This document shows, in pieces, positions 35,234 through 44,338 of a DNA stretch of 64,000 bases. Origin of the DNA: Litchfieldia alkalitelluris (GTDB lineage: Bacteria > Bacillota > Bacilli > Bacillales > Salisediminibacteriaceae); NCBI RefSeq assembly GCF_002153425.1, contig NZ_KZ119600.1:1874674-1938673 (forward strand), read 5' to 3'. Within the stretch, counting starts at the first letter, position 1, and every line of letters begins with the position of its first letter. The translations under genes and the position numbers were made by a program. The notes beneath the pieces are model-generated. The model saw only the letters and a list, made by a program, of their open reading frames with translations, had not been told where the DNA came from and did not search any database.

Positions 35234-37840
35234 TTGAGTAAATCAGTTAATGTAAATAAGAATCTTAGTAAACAGGTATTTATTTATTCCATAAGTACAG
35301 ATAGTTTTATGAGTGCTGAAGAACAAAGTATACATAATCAAATAATGAAGTTTCGAGGGTATAAAAATAAATTGAAGAAGTATACTGTTGATTGCAAGAG
35401 ACGAAAGAAGTTTATTAATACACATATTAACTCACTCCAGGGAGAACTAAAGCGGATGTTAGATACCAATACTAATATTCGTACTCTAAGACAAGATACA
35501 CTTAATGATTATAATAAAATTTCACAATTTGAATCTGTGTTAGTGAGAACACTTGGAATTACTGAAAATGAAACAACAACAGATATTATTGTGATTAGAG
35601 CTTATCATTACTCCATATTTAAAAGCATAGTGGAAAATGGGTTTATTACTGAATCAGGAGAAGAATACCAATACTTCACTTCTTCTGCCGGTGGTATTAG
35701 AAATAAGAAGTCAGTTTTTATCAAGAAAGATGTGCTTAAAGCAATTCAAAATCCATTGCTTGCAGGATTGACAGTGGATAGAATAAATAATAATGGAGGA
35801 ATGAACGTTAATAAATGGAATGCATATACAGCTCTAACTATGACAGCTTCTATTCCATTTGAAAATTTTAATATAGATGAATGCGTAGTTGTTAATGATT
35901 TTGAAACATTAGTTACTGGGGAAGTGGATCATATTGATTCTAAAACATATGAAATTGTTAGAGGGGAAAGGGCAGTATTGATACCTCATACTGATGGTGC
36001 AGGGATATGTTTGCCGAGTGTTAGTGATAAGGCTATACAAATTAGAATGCCATACTTTAAGGGGTTATTAATTCCAACACCATTTACTGATTTTATCAAT
36101 GTTCATGAGGGTGCTAGTCCCATTATCAAGGATATTTACGGCAAAGAGTGGAACGTAATAGAAGATAAAATTTCCATACTATTTACCAGGTCGCAATTCA
36201 AAGCATGGAAATATTTCGATAGTTGGGATGACTATAAGAAAGCATTTAAGGAATATCAGTGTGAAGCAAGTATAGCTAATGAAGAACAGGAAGATCATGA
36301 TGATAAGACATTAAATTACCAGATGATCCAAACGCTCACAACAATGACTGATGACGAATTAAATGACATTGCTTCAAGGTCGGCAAGTGATATTGCGAAA
36401 ATGGGAAATGACCTTGGGGTGATAAAGTCATCATTAGGTGTGACCGAAGAGAATAAAAGTAAAAATAGTTTGCAGCAAGCAATTGAAATTTATCCTAGTC
36501 TTATAAATGACAAACATGTGAAAGAAGTTATCCGTAAAACTCAAAAATCCATGATTAAACGTGCTAATGCAGGTAAGTTGTTACTAGATGGAAATAAAAG
36601 AACGTTTATTTCACCGGATGTATATGCTTTTATGGAATGGTTGTTTGCTGGCATAGAAAAGCCTAGTGGCTTGTTATCTAATAGTGAGGTATCTTGTAGG
36701 TTATATGAGGATGGTGAAGAGTTAGATGTACTCCGTAGCCCACATTTACATAAGGAGCATTCTGTAAATACAAATGTACTAAATGATAAGATTAAAAAAT
36801 ATTTTATTACAGATTGTATATTCGTATCTTCCCATTCACTCATGTCGAAAGTTTTACAGTTTGATGTGGATGGAGATGAAGCCTTAATTGTAAATAACAA
36901 AACCATAGTCAATAGAGCTAAGAGGGAAATGGAGAATATTGTACCATTGGATTATGAGTTAGCTTCAGCGAAACCATCTACAATAACAAACGAAAACATT
37001 TATAAATGTTTAATTGCTGCTTATGGAAAAAATATCGGTGAGGTCAGTAATCAAATCACGAAGGTATTTAATAGCGATACTGTAGATGAGGATTCATTAA
37101 GAGTTACATCTTGGTTAACTTGGGAAAATAACGCAATCATCGACTATGCGAAAACGTTGTGGATGCCTAAACGTCCTCCAGAGATTGATAAGAAAATAAA
37201 ACAGTATACGAAAGGTAAAGTGCCGTACTTCTTTATTCAAGCAAAGGATAAACTTGAAAATGAAGTTGAAGAGATAAATAATAGTGTGGTAAATAGACTG
37301 CAAAAAAATAAAATTATCCAATCCACCAGGAAGCATATTAAGTTTAAAGAAGTAGTAGATCCTTTCGATTACACAAAATTGCTATTTAACGAAAGTGTTA
37401 ATATTGAAACAGAAATGGCCCATAAAGTCATTAGTGAATATGAGAGGTTAAATAGGAATAAGCATTGGCAAATCAAAAAGCAAGCAAAGATTCAAGACAA
37501 GAGTATTAAACAAGTTAAATTTCATGTTATCAAAAAAATAAGGAATCAACTGAGAGAGATTTTAAATGATGATATCTACATAACGGATGTCCTAGTTAAA
37601 TACTTACATATGAAAGAAAGCAAGAATAATAATCTATTGTGGGATTGCTTTGGTGATGTGATTGTGTGGAATCTAAAACGAAATATTGATGATGTTGTAG
37701 AATGCTTAGATTGTGGTTGCCATGCAGATAAAACGAAACAGAGGCAAATAAGGTGTAATGAGTGTCAAAAGGAGCGTAACAAGAAGCTAGAGCGTATTAG
37801 AAAGCGGAAAAAACGTGCTGAGAAAAAAGTGTCCGCATGA
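35234..37840 (+). CDS. Single-subunit RNA polymerase-like protein (YonO/QDE-1 class)
   Basis: 868-aa protein. I use TTG 35234, which follows SD AAGAGGAG; an ATG at 35192 in the same frame overlaps the previous gene. The key motif is QFDVDGDEALIV, with D544, D546 and D548. This D-x-D-G-D loop is the metal-binding catalytic centre shared by eukaryotic RNA-dependent RNA polymerases and the phage single-chain enzyme YonO of SPbeta. The length (about 870 residues) is close to YonO. A C-terminal zinc ribbon C824-x2-C827 ... C841-x2-C844 and a very basic tail follow, consistent with nucleic-acid binding. The rest is unrecognised. It lies directly after the Rep-like gene. Could transcribe late phage genes or make replication primers. 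Confidence 0.6.
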   Translation: MSKSVNVNKNLSKQVFIYSISTDSFMSAEEQSIHNQIMKFRGYKNKLKKYTVDCKRRKKFINTHINSLQGELKRMLDTNTNIRTLRQDTLNDYNKISQFESVLVRTLGITENETTTDIIVIRAYHYSIFKSIVENGFITESGEEYQYFTSSAGGIRNKKSVFIKKDVLKAIQNPLLAGLTVDRINNNGGMNVNKWNAYTALTMTASIPFENFNIDECVVVNDFETLVTGEVDHIDSKTYEIVRGERAVLIPHTDGAGICLPSVSDKAIQIRMPYFKGLLIPTPFTDFINVHEGASPIIKDIYGKEWNVIEDKISILFTRSQFKAWKYFDSWDDYKKAFKEYQCEASIANEEQEDHDDKTLNYQMIQTLTTMTDDELNDIASRSASDIAKMGNDLGVIKSSLGVTEENKSKNSLQQAIEIYPSLINDKHVKEVIRKTQKSMIKRANAGKLLLDGNKRTFISPDVYAFMEWLFAGIEKPSGLLSNSEVSCRLYEDGEELDVLRSPHLHKEHSVNTNVLNDKIKKYFITDCIFVSSHSLMSKVLQFDVDGDEALIVNNKTIVNRAKREMENIVPLDYELASAKPSTITNENIYKCLIAAYGKNIGEVSNQITKVFNSDTVDEDSLRVTSWLTWENNAIIDYAKTLWMPKRPPEIDKKIKQYTKGKVPYFFIQAKDKLENEVEEINNSVVNRLQKNKIIQSTRKHIKFKEVVDPFDYTKLLFNESVNIETEMAHKVISEYERLNRNKHWQIKKQAKIQDKSIKQVKFHVIKKIRNQLREILNDDIYITDVLVKYLHMKESKNNNLLWDCFGDVIVWNLKRNIDDVVECLDCGCHADKTKQRQIRCNECQKERNKKLERIRKRKKRAEKKVSA

Positions 37841-37935
37841 GTTTCCTTCAAAAAAATAGAAAGTCAAAATAAACGTTACATATCAACGTTTTTGATTAGT
37901 CTATGATTATATGAAAATAGTACTCTAAAGGGAAA

Positions 37936-37988
37936 AGAAGGTAATGAGCTAACGGATCAAAGAGGGCAACATTCTTGCCTTCTTTTTT
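37936..37988 (+). terminator. Terminator after the polymerase-like gene
   Basis: GGCAA / TTGCC hairpin, with an alternative outer AGAAGG / CCTTCT pairing, followed by TTCTTTTTT. Confidence 0.65.
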
Positions 37989-38138
37989 CTTTCATAACTT
38001 GTCTATTCAATCAAATTTTATCATGTGTAGAAATGGATTACAACAATTTTTATTTATTTTTTAAAAATTTAATTTTTCGTATACGATTCCGTAACTATAA
38101 CTAATAATATTCGATTTAGCAAGGGAGGTCAAGTATTT

Positions 38139-38249
38139 TTGGATAGAAAATCTAAAAAAGTTGGTGATAAACAAAACAACAAACCAAAACGAATTAAGTA
38201 CGTGTTAGATCAAAGTGGTGTAGTTGTTAGTGTTGAACGTGTTGAGTAA
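38139..38249 (+). CDS. Small 36-aa basic protein
   Basis: TTG start at 38139 with SD GGGAGGTC. Encodes a Lys/Arg/Asn-rich N-terminus (MDRKSKKVGDKQNNKPKRIK) followed by YVLDQSGVVVSVERVE. Short, but the SD and spacing are good. Function unknown; it could be a small nucleic-acid-binding protein. Confidence 0.45.
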   Translation: MDRKSKKVGDKQNNKPKRIKYVLDQSGVVVSVERVE

Positions 38250-38403
38250 GTGTGATTTTAAATAAATGCAAAATGAACAATAACAGGTGATAGCGTGAGT
38301 TCTTTTTGTGTTTATTTAAGGTTTATACCGTATGGATCATGAGTCTGTACGCTAGTGGTTAAAAGTTAAACCTCCTGTAGTTTAGTTGAGACGAGGTAAG
38401 GAG

Positions 38404-38438
38404 AAAGCACCGCCAGTGATGGTTGAAGGTGCTTTTTT
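38404..38438 (+). terminator. Terminator before the HNH-like gene
   Basis: AAAGCACC / GGTGCTTT stem followed by TTTTTT, closing a 150-bp untranslated stretch (38250-38403) in which I see no gene. Confidence 0.8.
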
Positions 38439-38476
38439 GCTTGCCCTAAAAATTAAACGAAAAGGGGAAATGTTAG

Positions 38477-39064
38477 ATGAAAGAGATTTTAGAAAGTACG
38501 TTACCATTACCGGAGTTTGATAAACACTACCGAATAGATATTGAACTAGGACGAATTTACAGTTTATTAAGTGGAAAGTGGTTGGGGCAAAAAGCAAAGG
38601 GAATTAGAAAAAATGGATATTTGATGACTACGCTTAAACGGAACGATGGAGCAAGAGTTGGCATGTATATTCATGAAGCTGTTTACTCTGCATGGAAACA
38701 GGAGCCAAAAAGTTCATGGAGAGAAAATTCTTATACTACTGATAGAGAAGGAAACTTAATTCCATTCCCATTAACGATTAACCATAAAGACAGGGATAAA
38801 CTAAATAATAATTATAATAACCTCGAAAAAATCATACATAAGGAACAATTCACACCAGATGTTGTAGAGGATATTAAAAGTAAAAAAAGACGTCTGACTA
38901 AAGATGAAGTAATCATGATCAGACAAGAGTTTGCAGAATGGGAAGATGGTAAAACAAATTTCTGTTTAATGATGAAGGATAGACTAGGAGTTTCTTTTAA
39001 TACGATTGAATCAGTAATTAATTACAAGTCACATAAGAATGTTAGATTGGAGGGTGATGAGTAA
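38477..39064 (+). CDS. HNH homing-endonuclease-like protein
   Basis: 195-aa protein with a NUMOD-like start (about 17-60: YRIDIELGRIYSLLSGKWLG) and a degenerate HNH core LTINHKDRDKLNNNYNNLEKI (about 101-121). The C-terminal helix-turn-helix (RRLTKDEVIMIRQEF ... VSFNTIESVIN) binds DNA. This domain order is typical of free-standing phage homing endonucleases. SD AAAGGGGAAATG. It is flanked by early and late gene blocks. Confidence 0.7.
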   Translation: MKEILESTLPLPEFDKHYRIDIELGRIYSLLSGKWLGQKAKGIRKNGYLMTTLKRNDGARVGMYIHEAVYSAWKQEPKSSWRENSYTTDREGNLIPFPLTINHKDRDKLNNNYNNLEKIIHKEQFTPDVVEDIKSKKRRLTKDEVIMIRQEFAEWEDGKTNFCLMMKDRLGVSFNTIESVINYKSHKNVRLEGDE

Positions 39065-39065
39065 T

Positions 39066-39545
39066 ATGTACATAGCAGAATATAGACTATCCAATTGGAA
39101 TAAGATTTCGAATCATGAACACATAGAAGATGCAGTAAAAGCAGCACAAGAATACATAGATATGGGTTATCCGATGGGTTCCGTGAGAGTTGTTCAAGTT
39201 ATGGATGTGGAGTTTAAGAGCAGTAAAAAAAAGGATATGGTAAAGCAAGTTAAAGAATGGGAGTCGAAACTTGAAAAGATGATGCTAGAAGCATGGCAAA
39301 GAAACGATAAGGAATTAGGTAATGAGATGCTTAAATTGTTTGAGCAGATGATTGTCGTTAAAGCGGCGAATACAATTGATGATAATACATACCAAATGAT
39401 TCAAAATAAAATGGAAAAGTACTTTAGAATAGATAAATACTTAAAAACTAGATACATAACTGTTGAGGGTAATATTGATCCTGATTTGTATGAGCGGATA
39501 GCGGAGAAGGTTGCAACCGGTGAGTTACTTAGAGGTGGTAACTAA
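39066..39545 (+). CDS. Unknown 159-aa phage protein
   Basis: Not recognised. N-terminal 50 residues have the look of a small alpha/beta fold (YIAEYRLSNWNKI, SVRVVQVMDVEF), followed by two long charged helices (about 55-110). Overlap with the preceding stop and SD GGAGGG make ATG 39066 (or 39057) the likely start. The following gene begins in the stop codon (TAATG). Confidence 0.6.
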   Translation: MYIAEYRLSNWNKISNHEHIEDAVKAAQEYIDMGYPMGSVRVVQVMDVEFKSSKKKDMVKQVKEWESKLEKMMLEAWQRNDKELGNEMLKLFEQMIVVKAANTIDDNTYQMIQNKMEKYFRIDKYLKTRYITVEGNIDPDLYERIAEKVATGELLRGGN

Positions 39546-39688
39546 TGAAGATGCCATTAACTAAACATTGGTGCTTAAACAAAGATTGTGACTTTGAAGT
39601 AACAGATCATAAAATGAGAGACGGTTTAAAATGTCCAAAGTGTAAAGGTTTAACAAGCCTTGAATATGTGAAAAAAGATTGTACATAA
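39545..39688 (+). CDS. Small 47-aa zinc-ribbon protein
   Basis: Starts at ATG 39545 overlapping the previous stop. Sequence MKMPLTKHWCLNKDCDFEV then LKCPKCKGL contains C10-x4-C15 and C-x2-C pairs typical of a zinc ribbon. Probably a small DNA/RNA- or protein-binding phage factor. Confidence 0.6.
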   Translation: MKMPLTKHWCLNKDCDFEVTDHKMRDGLKCPKCKGLTSLEYVKKDCT

Positions 39689-39723
39689 TTTCTACAAATA
39701 ATTGAAAATACTTACATAAATCT

Positions 39724-39753
39724 TGTCCATATTTTCCCTTTTACCTGTATAAT
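39724..39753 (+). promoter_or_regulatory. Sigma-A-like promoter in front of the late-gene region
   Basis: TTGTCC (39724-39729), 18-nt spacer, TATAAT (39748-39753) with an upstream TG (extended -10, CCTGTATAAT). It precedes a run of small genes leading into the packaging block. Confidence 0.6.
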
Positions 39754-39777
39754 ATTGGTAGGAGGGAGGTGGATGGG

Positions 39778-40023
39778 ATGGATAGAGAACAAATAAAATT
39801 GGACATACTTATTAAATTATCAAAAGTACAAGAATTAGAAAGAAACGTCTATTTCTTTATGTTTGGTAAGTACAATGATTACACTAAAAGTGGGGAAGAT
39901 TACATCGGAGAAAAAATTGATAAGTATGATAAAGAAATATCTGAGTTGGCTTCAAGAGAATACGGAATCTCAGAAAAAGAAGCTGGAGATATTTACACAA
40001 AAATTGAAATGTTGTTACATTAG
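39778..40023 (+). CDS. Unknown 81-aa charged protein
   Basis: Not recognised. Helical, rich in Lys and Glu. ATG 39778 chosen for its SD GGAGGGAGG; a GTG at 39769 lies within the SD. First gene after a good promoter. Confidence 0.55.
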   Translation: MDREQIKLDILIKLSKVQELERNVYFFMFGKYNDYTKSGEDYIGEKIDKYDKEISELASREYGISEKEAGDIYTKIEMLLH

Positions 40024-40106
40024 TTTTTAAGCCGATAATAATTAATAAATCTAAGTCACTCTCTTTTCGAGGGTGGCTTTTTCTTTTTGTTTTGGAGGGA
40101 TAGAAG

Positions 40107-40358
40107 ATGAACCTATACAGAGTTTACAACGGTTATGAGGCAATTGTACCGATACATATTGAGGTAATAGCATCCACGGAAGATAGGGCAGAAGAGATTG
40201 CTAAGAAAATGTTTAAGATGGAAGCAGTCGTATCGAACTTAGAAGAGGACATAGACGAAGAGATTGAGTCTGATTTTTGGACTGATTTAGAAGTTGAGTT
40301 TGTACATGAAATTAGGGAATTAGATCGAGAGTTTGTAAGTGCTTTGATATGGGAGTGA
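40107..40358 (+). CDS. Unknown 83-aa acidic protein
   Basis: Not recognised. Begins MNLYRVYNGYEAIVPIHIEVIA, followed by an acidic stretch (EEDIDEEIESD) and HEIRELDREFV. The early beta-strand/helix pattern is seen in many small phage proteins. SD GGAGGGATAG. Confidence 0.55.
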   Translation: MNLYRVYNGYEAIVPIHIEVIASTEDRAEEIAKKMFKMEAVVSNLEEDIDEEIESDFWTDLEVEFVHEIRELDREFVSALIWE

Positions 40359-40363
40359 AGTAA

Positions 40364-40621
40364 ATGGATAATGGTAGATTAATTGGAATGATACTAGGTG
40401 TATTGTTTATTACTTCTCTATCTGTATTGATATGTGGAGCTATTGGATATGGAGTAGGATATTTAGTTGGTGTTACGAATAAGTGGATATTTGTTTGGAT
40501 TGGTGTGGGGGTAGCATTTGTCTACAGTACTGTAAAGGGTGTAAAGATTATTTACGCTTTACGCAAAGTAGAAAAGCAGTTTGGTAACTTTAAAGGATTA
40601 AGGTTAGTAAGAAATGGCTAA
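40364..40621 (+). CDS. Small membrane protein, two membrane segments
   Basis: 85 residues with hydrophobic helices at about 7-32 and 38-60, then a basic tail (residues 65-85). Starts 6 nt after the previous stop and overlaps the HNH gene by 8 nt. Possibly a membrane-acting early phage protein. Confidence 0.55.
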   Translation: MDNGRLIGMILGVLFITSLSVLICGAIGYGVGYLVGVTNKWIFVWIGVGVAFVYSTVKGVKIIYALRKVEKQFGNFKGLRLVRNG

Positions 40622-40937
40622 GGAATATGCAAAGAAGTTTTATAAATCAGTAGCGTGGCGCAAATGTCGTGACGCTTATTTTGCTTCTCAATTTGGATTG
40701 TGTGAAGGGGATAAATGTAATAATCCTGGAAAGATAGTTCACCATGTGGAGTACATAACACCTGAGAATATTAGTGATCCAAACATTACTTTAAACTTTG
40801 ATAACTTAGAATTACTTTGTCAAGACTGTCACAATCGGGAACATCATGGTAGTGGTGAAGAAGTAGTAAGGGATGGATTAGAGTTTAACCAGTATGGTGA
40901 GTTGGTGGAGGTTGTTGATACTCCCCCTATAAAATAA
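40614..40937 (+). CDS. HNH endonuclease of the packaging module
   Basis: 107-aa HNH nuclease. Core motifs: zinc-type cysteines in CEGDKCNN and CQDCHNREH, HHVEYITPENISDPN and LNFDNLELLC. Small HNH proteins directly upstream of a P27 small terminase are characteristic of HK97-like cos phages and are needed with the terminase for cos cleavage (established for HK97 gp74 and others). Confidence 0.85.
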   Translation: MAKEYAKKFYKSVAWRKCRDAYFASQFGLCEGDKCNNPGKIVHHVEYITPENISDPNITLNFDNLELLCQDCHNREHHGSGEEVVRDGLEFNQYGELVEVVDTPPIK

Positions 40938-41025
40938 CGCTCATATACTTCTCTAAGGACCGAAGGGGGACTTTCGAAAAACGCACAGGGGAAATTTACA
41001 TAACCCCCTCCCTAAAAAACTATGA
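40938..41025. other. Candidate cos region between HNH and terminase
   Basis: 88 noncoding bases, locally G/C-richer than the surroundings, with GGACCGAAGGGGGACTTTCG and ACCCCCTCCCT blocks. In cos phages of this gene order the cohesive end site lies here. The exact cut site cannot be read. Confidence 0.4.
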
Positions 41026-41043
41026 AAGAAGGTGGTGATATTT

Positions 41044-41403
41044 GTGAGGAATAAGGAACTTACACCGAAAGAAAAAGAGATAAAAAAAGAGATAAGTAGA
41101 CTTAAACGGATTTTAAAACAATTGGAAAAAGATAAATTGTCAACTGCTGAAGGATTAATTCATGAAGCGGCTTTCATGCGTGTCACACTTCAAGAGTTAA
41201 AAGATGACATTAACAATAATGGTGCTGTTGATGAAATGGCTCAAGGTGACTATTCAATTTTGCGTGAGAGTCCGGCAGTAAAAACCTATAACACTATGAT
41301 ACAAAGATACACAACTGTGTGTAAGGAACTGTTTAACTTACTACCAAAAGCACCACCTAAAAAGGAAAGTGATGGGTTTGAAACATTTGTGAATGACAAA
41401 TGA
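41044..41403 (+). CDS. terS: Terminase small subunit (P27 family)
   Basis: 119-aa protein. GTG 41044 is chosen for its SD GAAGGTGGTGA; an in-frame GTG at 41032 lies within that SD. Helical N-terminus with a Lys/Glu-rich coiled coil, then the P27-type core ESPAVKTYNTMIQRYTTVCKELFNLLPK. Recognises the packaging site for TerL. Ends in an ATGA overlap with terL. Confidence 0.85.
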   Translation: MRNKELTPKEKEIKKEISRLKRILKQLEKDKLSTAEGLIHEAAFMRVTLQELKDDINNNGAVDEMAQGDYSILRESPAVKTYNTMIQRYTTVCKELFNLLPKAPPKKESDGFETFVNDK

Positions 41404-43088
41404 GGAAACAGTATCCTTTAACGTATAACCCAATCATTGAATATTACAATCAAATTGAAACAGGTCAGGTAGTAGTTGGTTATAAGATTAAGAAAATTTA
41501 TAAGAAGTTAGTAGACGATATACACGACAGTGATTCTGTATATGTATATGATTCCAAAAAAGCTAATCATGTAATCGAATTTATAGAGAACTTTTGCAAA
41601 CATAGTAAAGGGAAATGGGGAGGTAAACCTATTGATCTTGAATTGTGGCAAAAAGCTTTCTTAGCAGCTTCATTTGGATTTGTACATAAGATTGATGGAA
41701 CAAGAAAGTATCGTGAAGTTTTACTTGTAGTAAGTAGAAAAAATGGAAAAAGTACAATTGCCTCTGGTATTGGTTTATACTTGCAAGTTGCTGATGGTGA
41801 AGCTGGTGCAGAAATTTATGCTGTTAGTACAAAAAAGGATGCAGCAAAGATAGTGTGGCTAGAAAGTAAGCGAATGGTAAAGAAATCACCAGTCTTATTA
41901 AAACGTATTAAACCATTAGTTGCAGAGATGGTTAGTGATTGGAATGATAGCTCATTTAAGCCATTAGGGAGTGATAGTGAAACACTGGACGGTCTTAATG
42001 TTCATGGAGCGATAATGGATGAAATACATGCATGGAAGGATAAAAACCTCTATGACGTAATTGTTGACGGCACTAGTTCAAGGGAACAACCGATGATATT
42101 CATGATCACTACTGCTGGTACTGTCAGAGAGTCCGTTTATGATATGAAGTATGAAGAAGCTGAAATGTTATTAAATGGTATTGATGATGACAATGGATAT
42201 AAAGATGACAGATTCTTGCCTATCATTTATGAAATTGATAAAAGGGACGAGTGGACTAATCCTAAAATGTGGCAAAAGGCTTCACCAGGTTTAGGTACTA
42301 TTAAAAAGATTGACCAATTAGAAACTAAAGTAAATAAAGCTAAAGCAAATCCTTTGTTGGTAAAGAACTTACTGACAAAGGATTTTAACGTTCGTGAAAC
42401 TTCAACTGAAGCATGGTTAACGTTTGAACAGATAAATAATACTGAAACGTTTGACTTAAAGAAACTTCAACCTAGTTATGGAATCGGTGGCTGTGATTTG
42501 TCTCAGTCTGTAGATTTGACTGCTGCAAAAGTAATTTTCATGGTTCCAGACAATCCTAAAATTTATACCATGTCTATGTATTGGCTTCCAGAAGATTTAT
42601 TAGAAAAAAGAGCAAGCGAAGATAAAATTCCATATGACATTTGGTATGATATGGGGCTTTTACGTACTACTCCGGGGAATACAGTACATCCAAAATTTGT
42701 GACGGAATGGTTTTTAGAAGTCAGAGATAATCACGGAATTTATTTACCTTGGATTGGTTACGATGCGTGGAGTGCAAATTATTGGGTGGAGGAAATGTAT
42801 GGACATTTTGGACAAGATGCAATGAAACCTGTAATACAAGGTAAAAAGACGTTGTCTAGTCCTATGAAGTTACTTGGGGCAGAGTTAGAAAGTAAAAACA
42901 TTATCTATAATAACAATCCAATTGATAAATGGTGTTTAACTAACACTTCTATTGATATGGACAAAAATTTAAATATTCAACCTGATAAATCTAAGAATCA
43001 ACGAAAGAGAATTGATGGAACGGCAGCACTGTTAAATTCTTATGTTGTACTTCAAGACAATAAAAATGATTACCTCAATATGATTTGA
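41400..43088 (+). CDS. terL: Terminase large subunit
   Basis: 562-aa packaging motor. ATPase domain with Walker A-like SRKNGKS at residues 112-118 and Walker B IMDEIH (D207, E208). The C-terminal RNase H-type nuclease starts with GGCDLSQSVDLTA (D366). Overlaps terS by 4 nt. Length and motif spacing fit the HK97-type family. Full length. Confidence 0.95.
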   Translation: MRKQYPLTYNPIIEYYNQIETGQVVVGYKIKKIYKKLVDDIHDSDSVYVYDSKKANHVIEFIENFCKHSKGKWGGKPIDLELWQKAFLAASFGFVHKIDGTRKYREVLLVVSRKNGKSTIASGIGLYLQVADGEAGAEIYAVSTKKDAAKIVWLESKRMVKKSPVLLKRIKPLVAEMVSDWNDSSFKPLGSDSETLDGLNVHGAIMDEIHAWKDKNLYDVIVDGTSSREQPMIFMITTAGTVRESVYDMKYEEAEMLLNGIDDDNGYKDDRFLPIIYEIDKRDEWTNPKMWQKASPGLGTIKKIDQLETKVNKAKANPLLVKNLLTKDFNVRETSTEAWLTFEQINNTETFDLKKLQPSYGIGGCDLSQSVDLTAAKVIFMVPDNPKIYTMSMYWLPEDLLEKRASEDKIPYDIWYDMGLLRTTPGNTVHPKFVTEWFLEVRDNHGIYLPWIGYDAWSANYWVEEMYGHFGQDAMKPVIQGKKTLSSPMKLLGAELESKNIIYNNNPIDKWCLTNTSIDMDKNLNIQPDKSKNQRKRIDGTAALLNSYVVLQDNKNDYLNMI

Positions 43089-43105
43089 TGAAAGGGGGTG
43101 TGATA

Positions 43106-44338
43106 TTGGAAAAACGAAATATGTTCAGTAAAATTTTTGGCAATAAAAAACAAGCAGAATCTACTTTTAAACGTTTTGAGTTAATAAATGATTCCAGTAC
43201 CACATTTTATTCGTGGGATGGCAACTTGTTTGATAATGATATTGTCAGATCGTGTGTTAGACCTAAAGCAAATGCGATTGGCAAACTAAATGCCAAGCAC
43301 ATCCGAGGCCATGATGAAAATATGGTTATTAATCCTGATCCTCATATTAGGGAGATTTTACAAAATCCAAATCCTTATATGAGTATGCAGGATTTTTTAA
43401 TGAAAATGATTCTTCAAAGAGAGTTGAACCATAATGCTTTTGCTTATGTGAAAAGAGATCCACTTGGTCATCCAGAGGAAATTTATCCTTTACCAGCTTC
43501 AAGTGTAGAATTGCTTGAAAAAGGTGGAGAAATGTTTGCCAAGTTTCGCTTTAGAACAGGTAAATACATAGTTGTTCCCTATGAAGACATTATTCATTTA
43601 CGAAAAGATTTCTATGATCATGACTTTTTTGGTTCTGGTGGAGTGCATGTATTAAAGCCAGTAATGGAAGTAATTACTACAACAGATCAAGGTGTAGTTA
43701 ATGCTATTAAAAATAGTGCAGTTATTCGTTGGTTATTAAAGTTTAAAAACGTTCTTAAGCCTGAAGACAAGAAAATTCAAGTAAAAGAGTTTGTAGATAA
43801 TTATCTTCAAATTACTAATGAAGGTGGTGCTGCGGCAAGTGATCCACGTTATGAAGTTGAACAAGTAAATAATGAAAACTATGTTCCAAATGCTGAACAA
43901 ATGGAAAAAAGTGTACAACGTTTGTACGCATATTTTGGTGTGAATGAAAAGATTGTACAAAACAAGTTTACAGAAGATGAATGGAATGCTTTTTACGAAA
44001 GTGAACTTGAGCCTCCAATCATTCAATTGTCAAATGCATTTACTAATGTGTTTTTCACAAAGCGTGAAAGAGGTTACGGTAACAAAATTTTATTCGAGTC
44101 TTCTAATTTAGCTTATGCGAGTATGAAAACAAAACTTTCGTTGGTTCAAATGGTAGATAGAGGAGCATTAGTACCAAATAAGTGGAATGAAATCATGGGC
44201 TTACCTCCAGTTGAAGGTGGTAACAAGCCTATTCGAAGGTTAGATACTGCAACAGTTGAGGATGGAGATAAGTTTGTAAAGGAGGTAAATAAAGAAAATG
44301 AACAGCAATCCGATGGAGAAGATTCAGGGGCTAATTGA
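43106..44338 (+). CDS. Portal protein (HK97 type)
   Basis: 410-aa portal forming the dodecameric channel at the capsid vertex. TTG 43106 is chosen because AAAGGGGGTG precedes it; frames further upstream lie inside the end of terL. Recognisable by NPNPYMSMQDFLMKMILQRELNHNAFAYVKRD and EDIIHLRKDFYD, and by its position between terL and protease. Its end overlaps the protease gene by 41 nt. Confidence 0.93.
   Translation: MEKRNMFSKIFGNKKQAESTFKRFELINDSSTTFYSWDGNLFDNDIVRSCVRPKANAIGKLNAKHIRGHDENMVINPDPHIREILQNPNPYMSMQDFLMKMILQRELNHNAFAYVKRDPLGHPEEIYPLPASSVELLEKGGEMFAKFRFRTGKYIVVPYEDIIHLRKDFYDHDFFGSGGVHVLKPVMEVITTTDQGVVNAIKNSAVIRWLLKFKNVLKPEDKKIQVKEFVDNYLQITNEGGAAASDPRYEVEQVNNENYVPNAEQMEKSVQRLYAYFGVNEKIVQNKFTEDEWNAFYESELEPPIIQLSNAFTNVFFTKRERGYGNKILFESSNLAYASMKTKLSLVQMVDRGALVPNKWNEIMGLPPVEGGNKPIRRLDTATVEDGDKFVKEVNKENEQQSDGEDSGAN

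Noticed and set aside
38250..38403. tRNA-like sequence (AGTGGTTAAAAG) before the HNH-like gene
   Set aside because: No acceptor stem, anticodon arm or T-loop can be formed around it.
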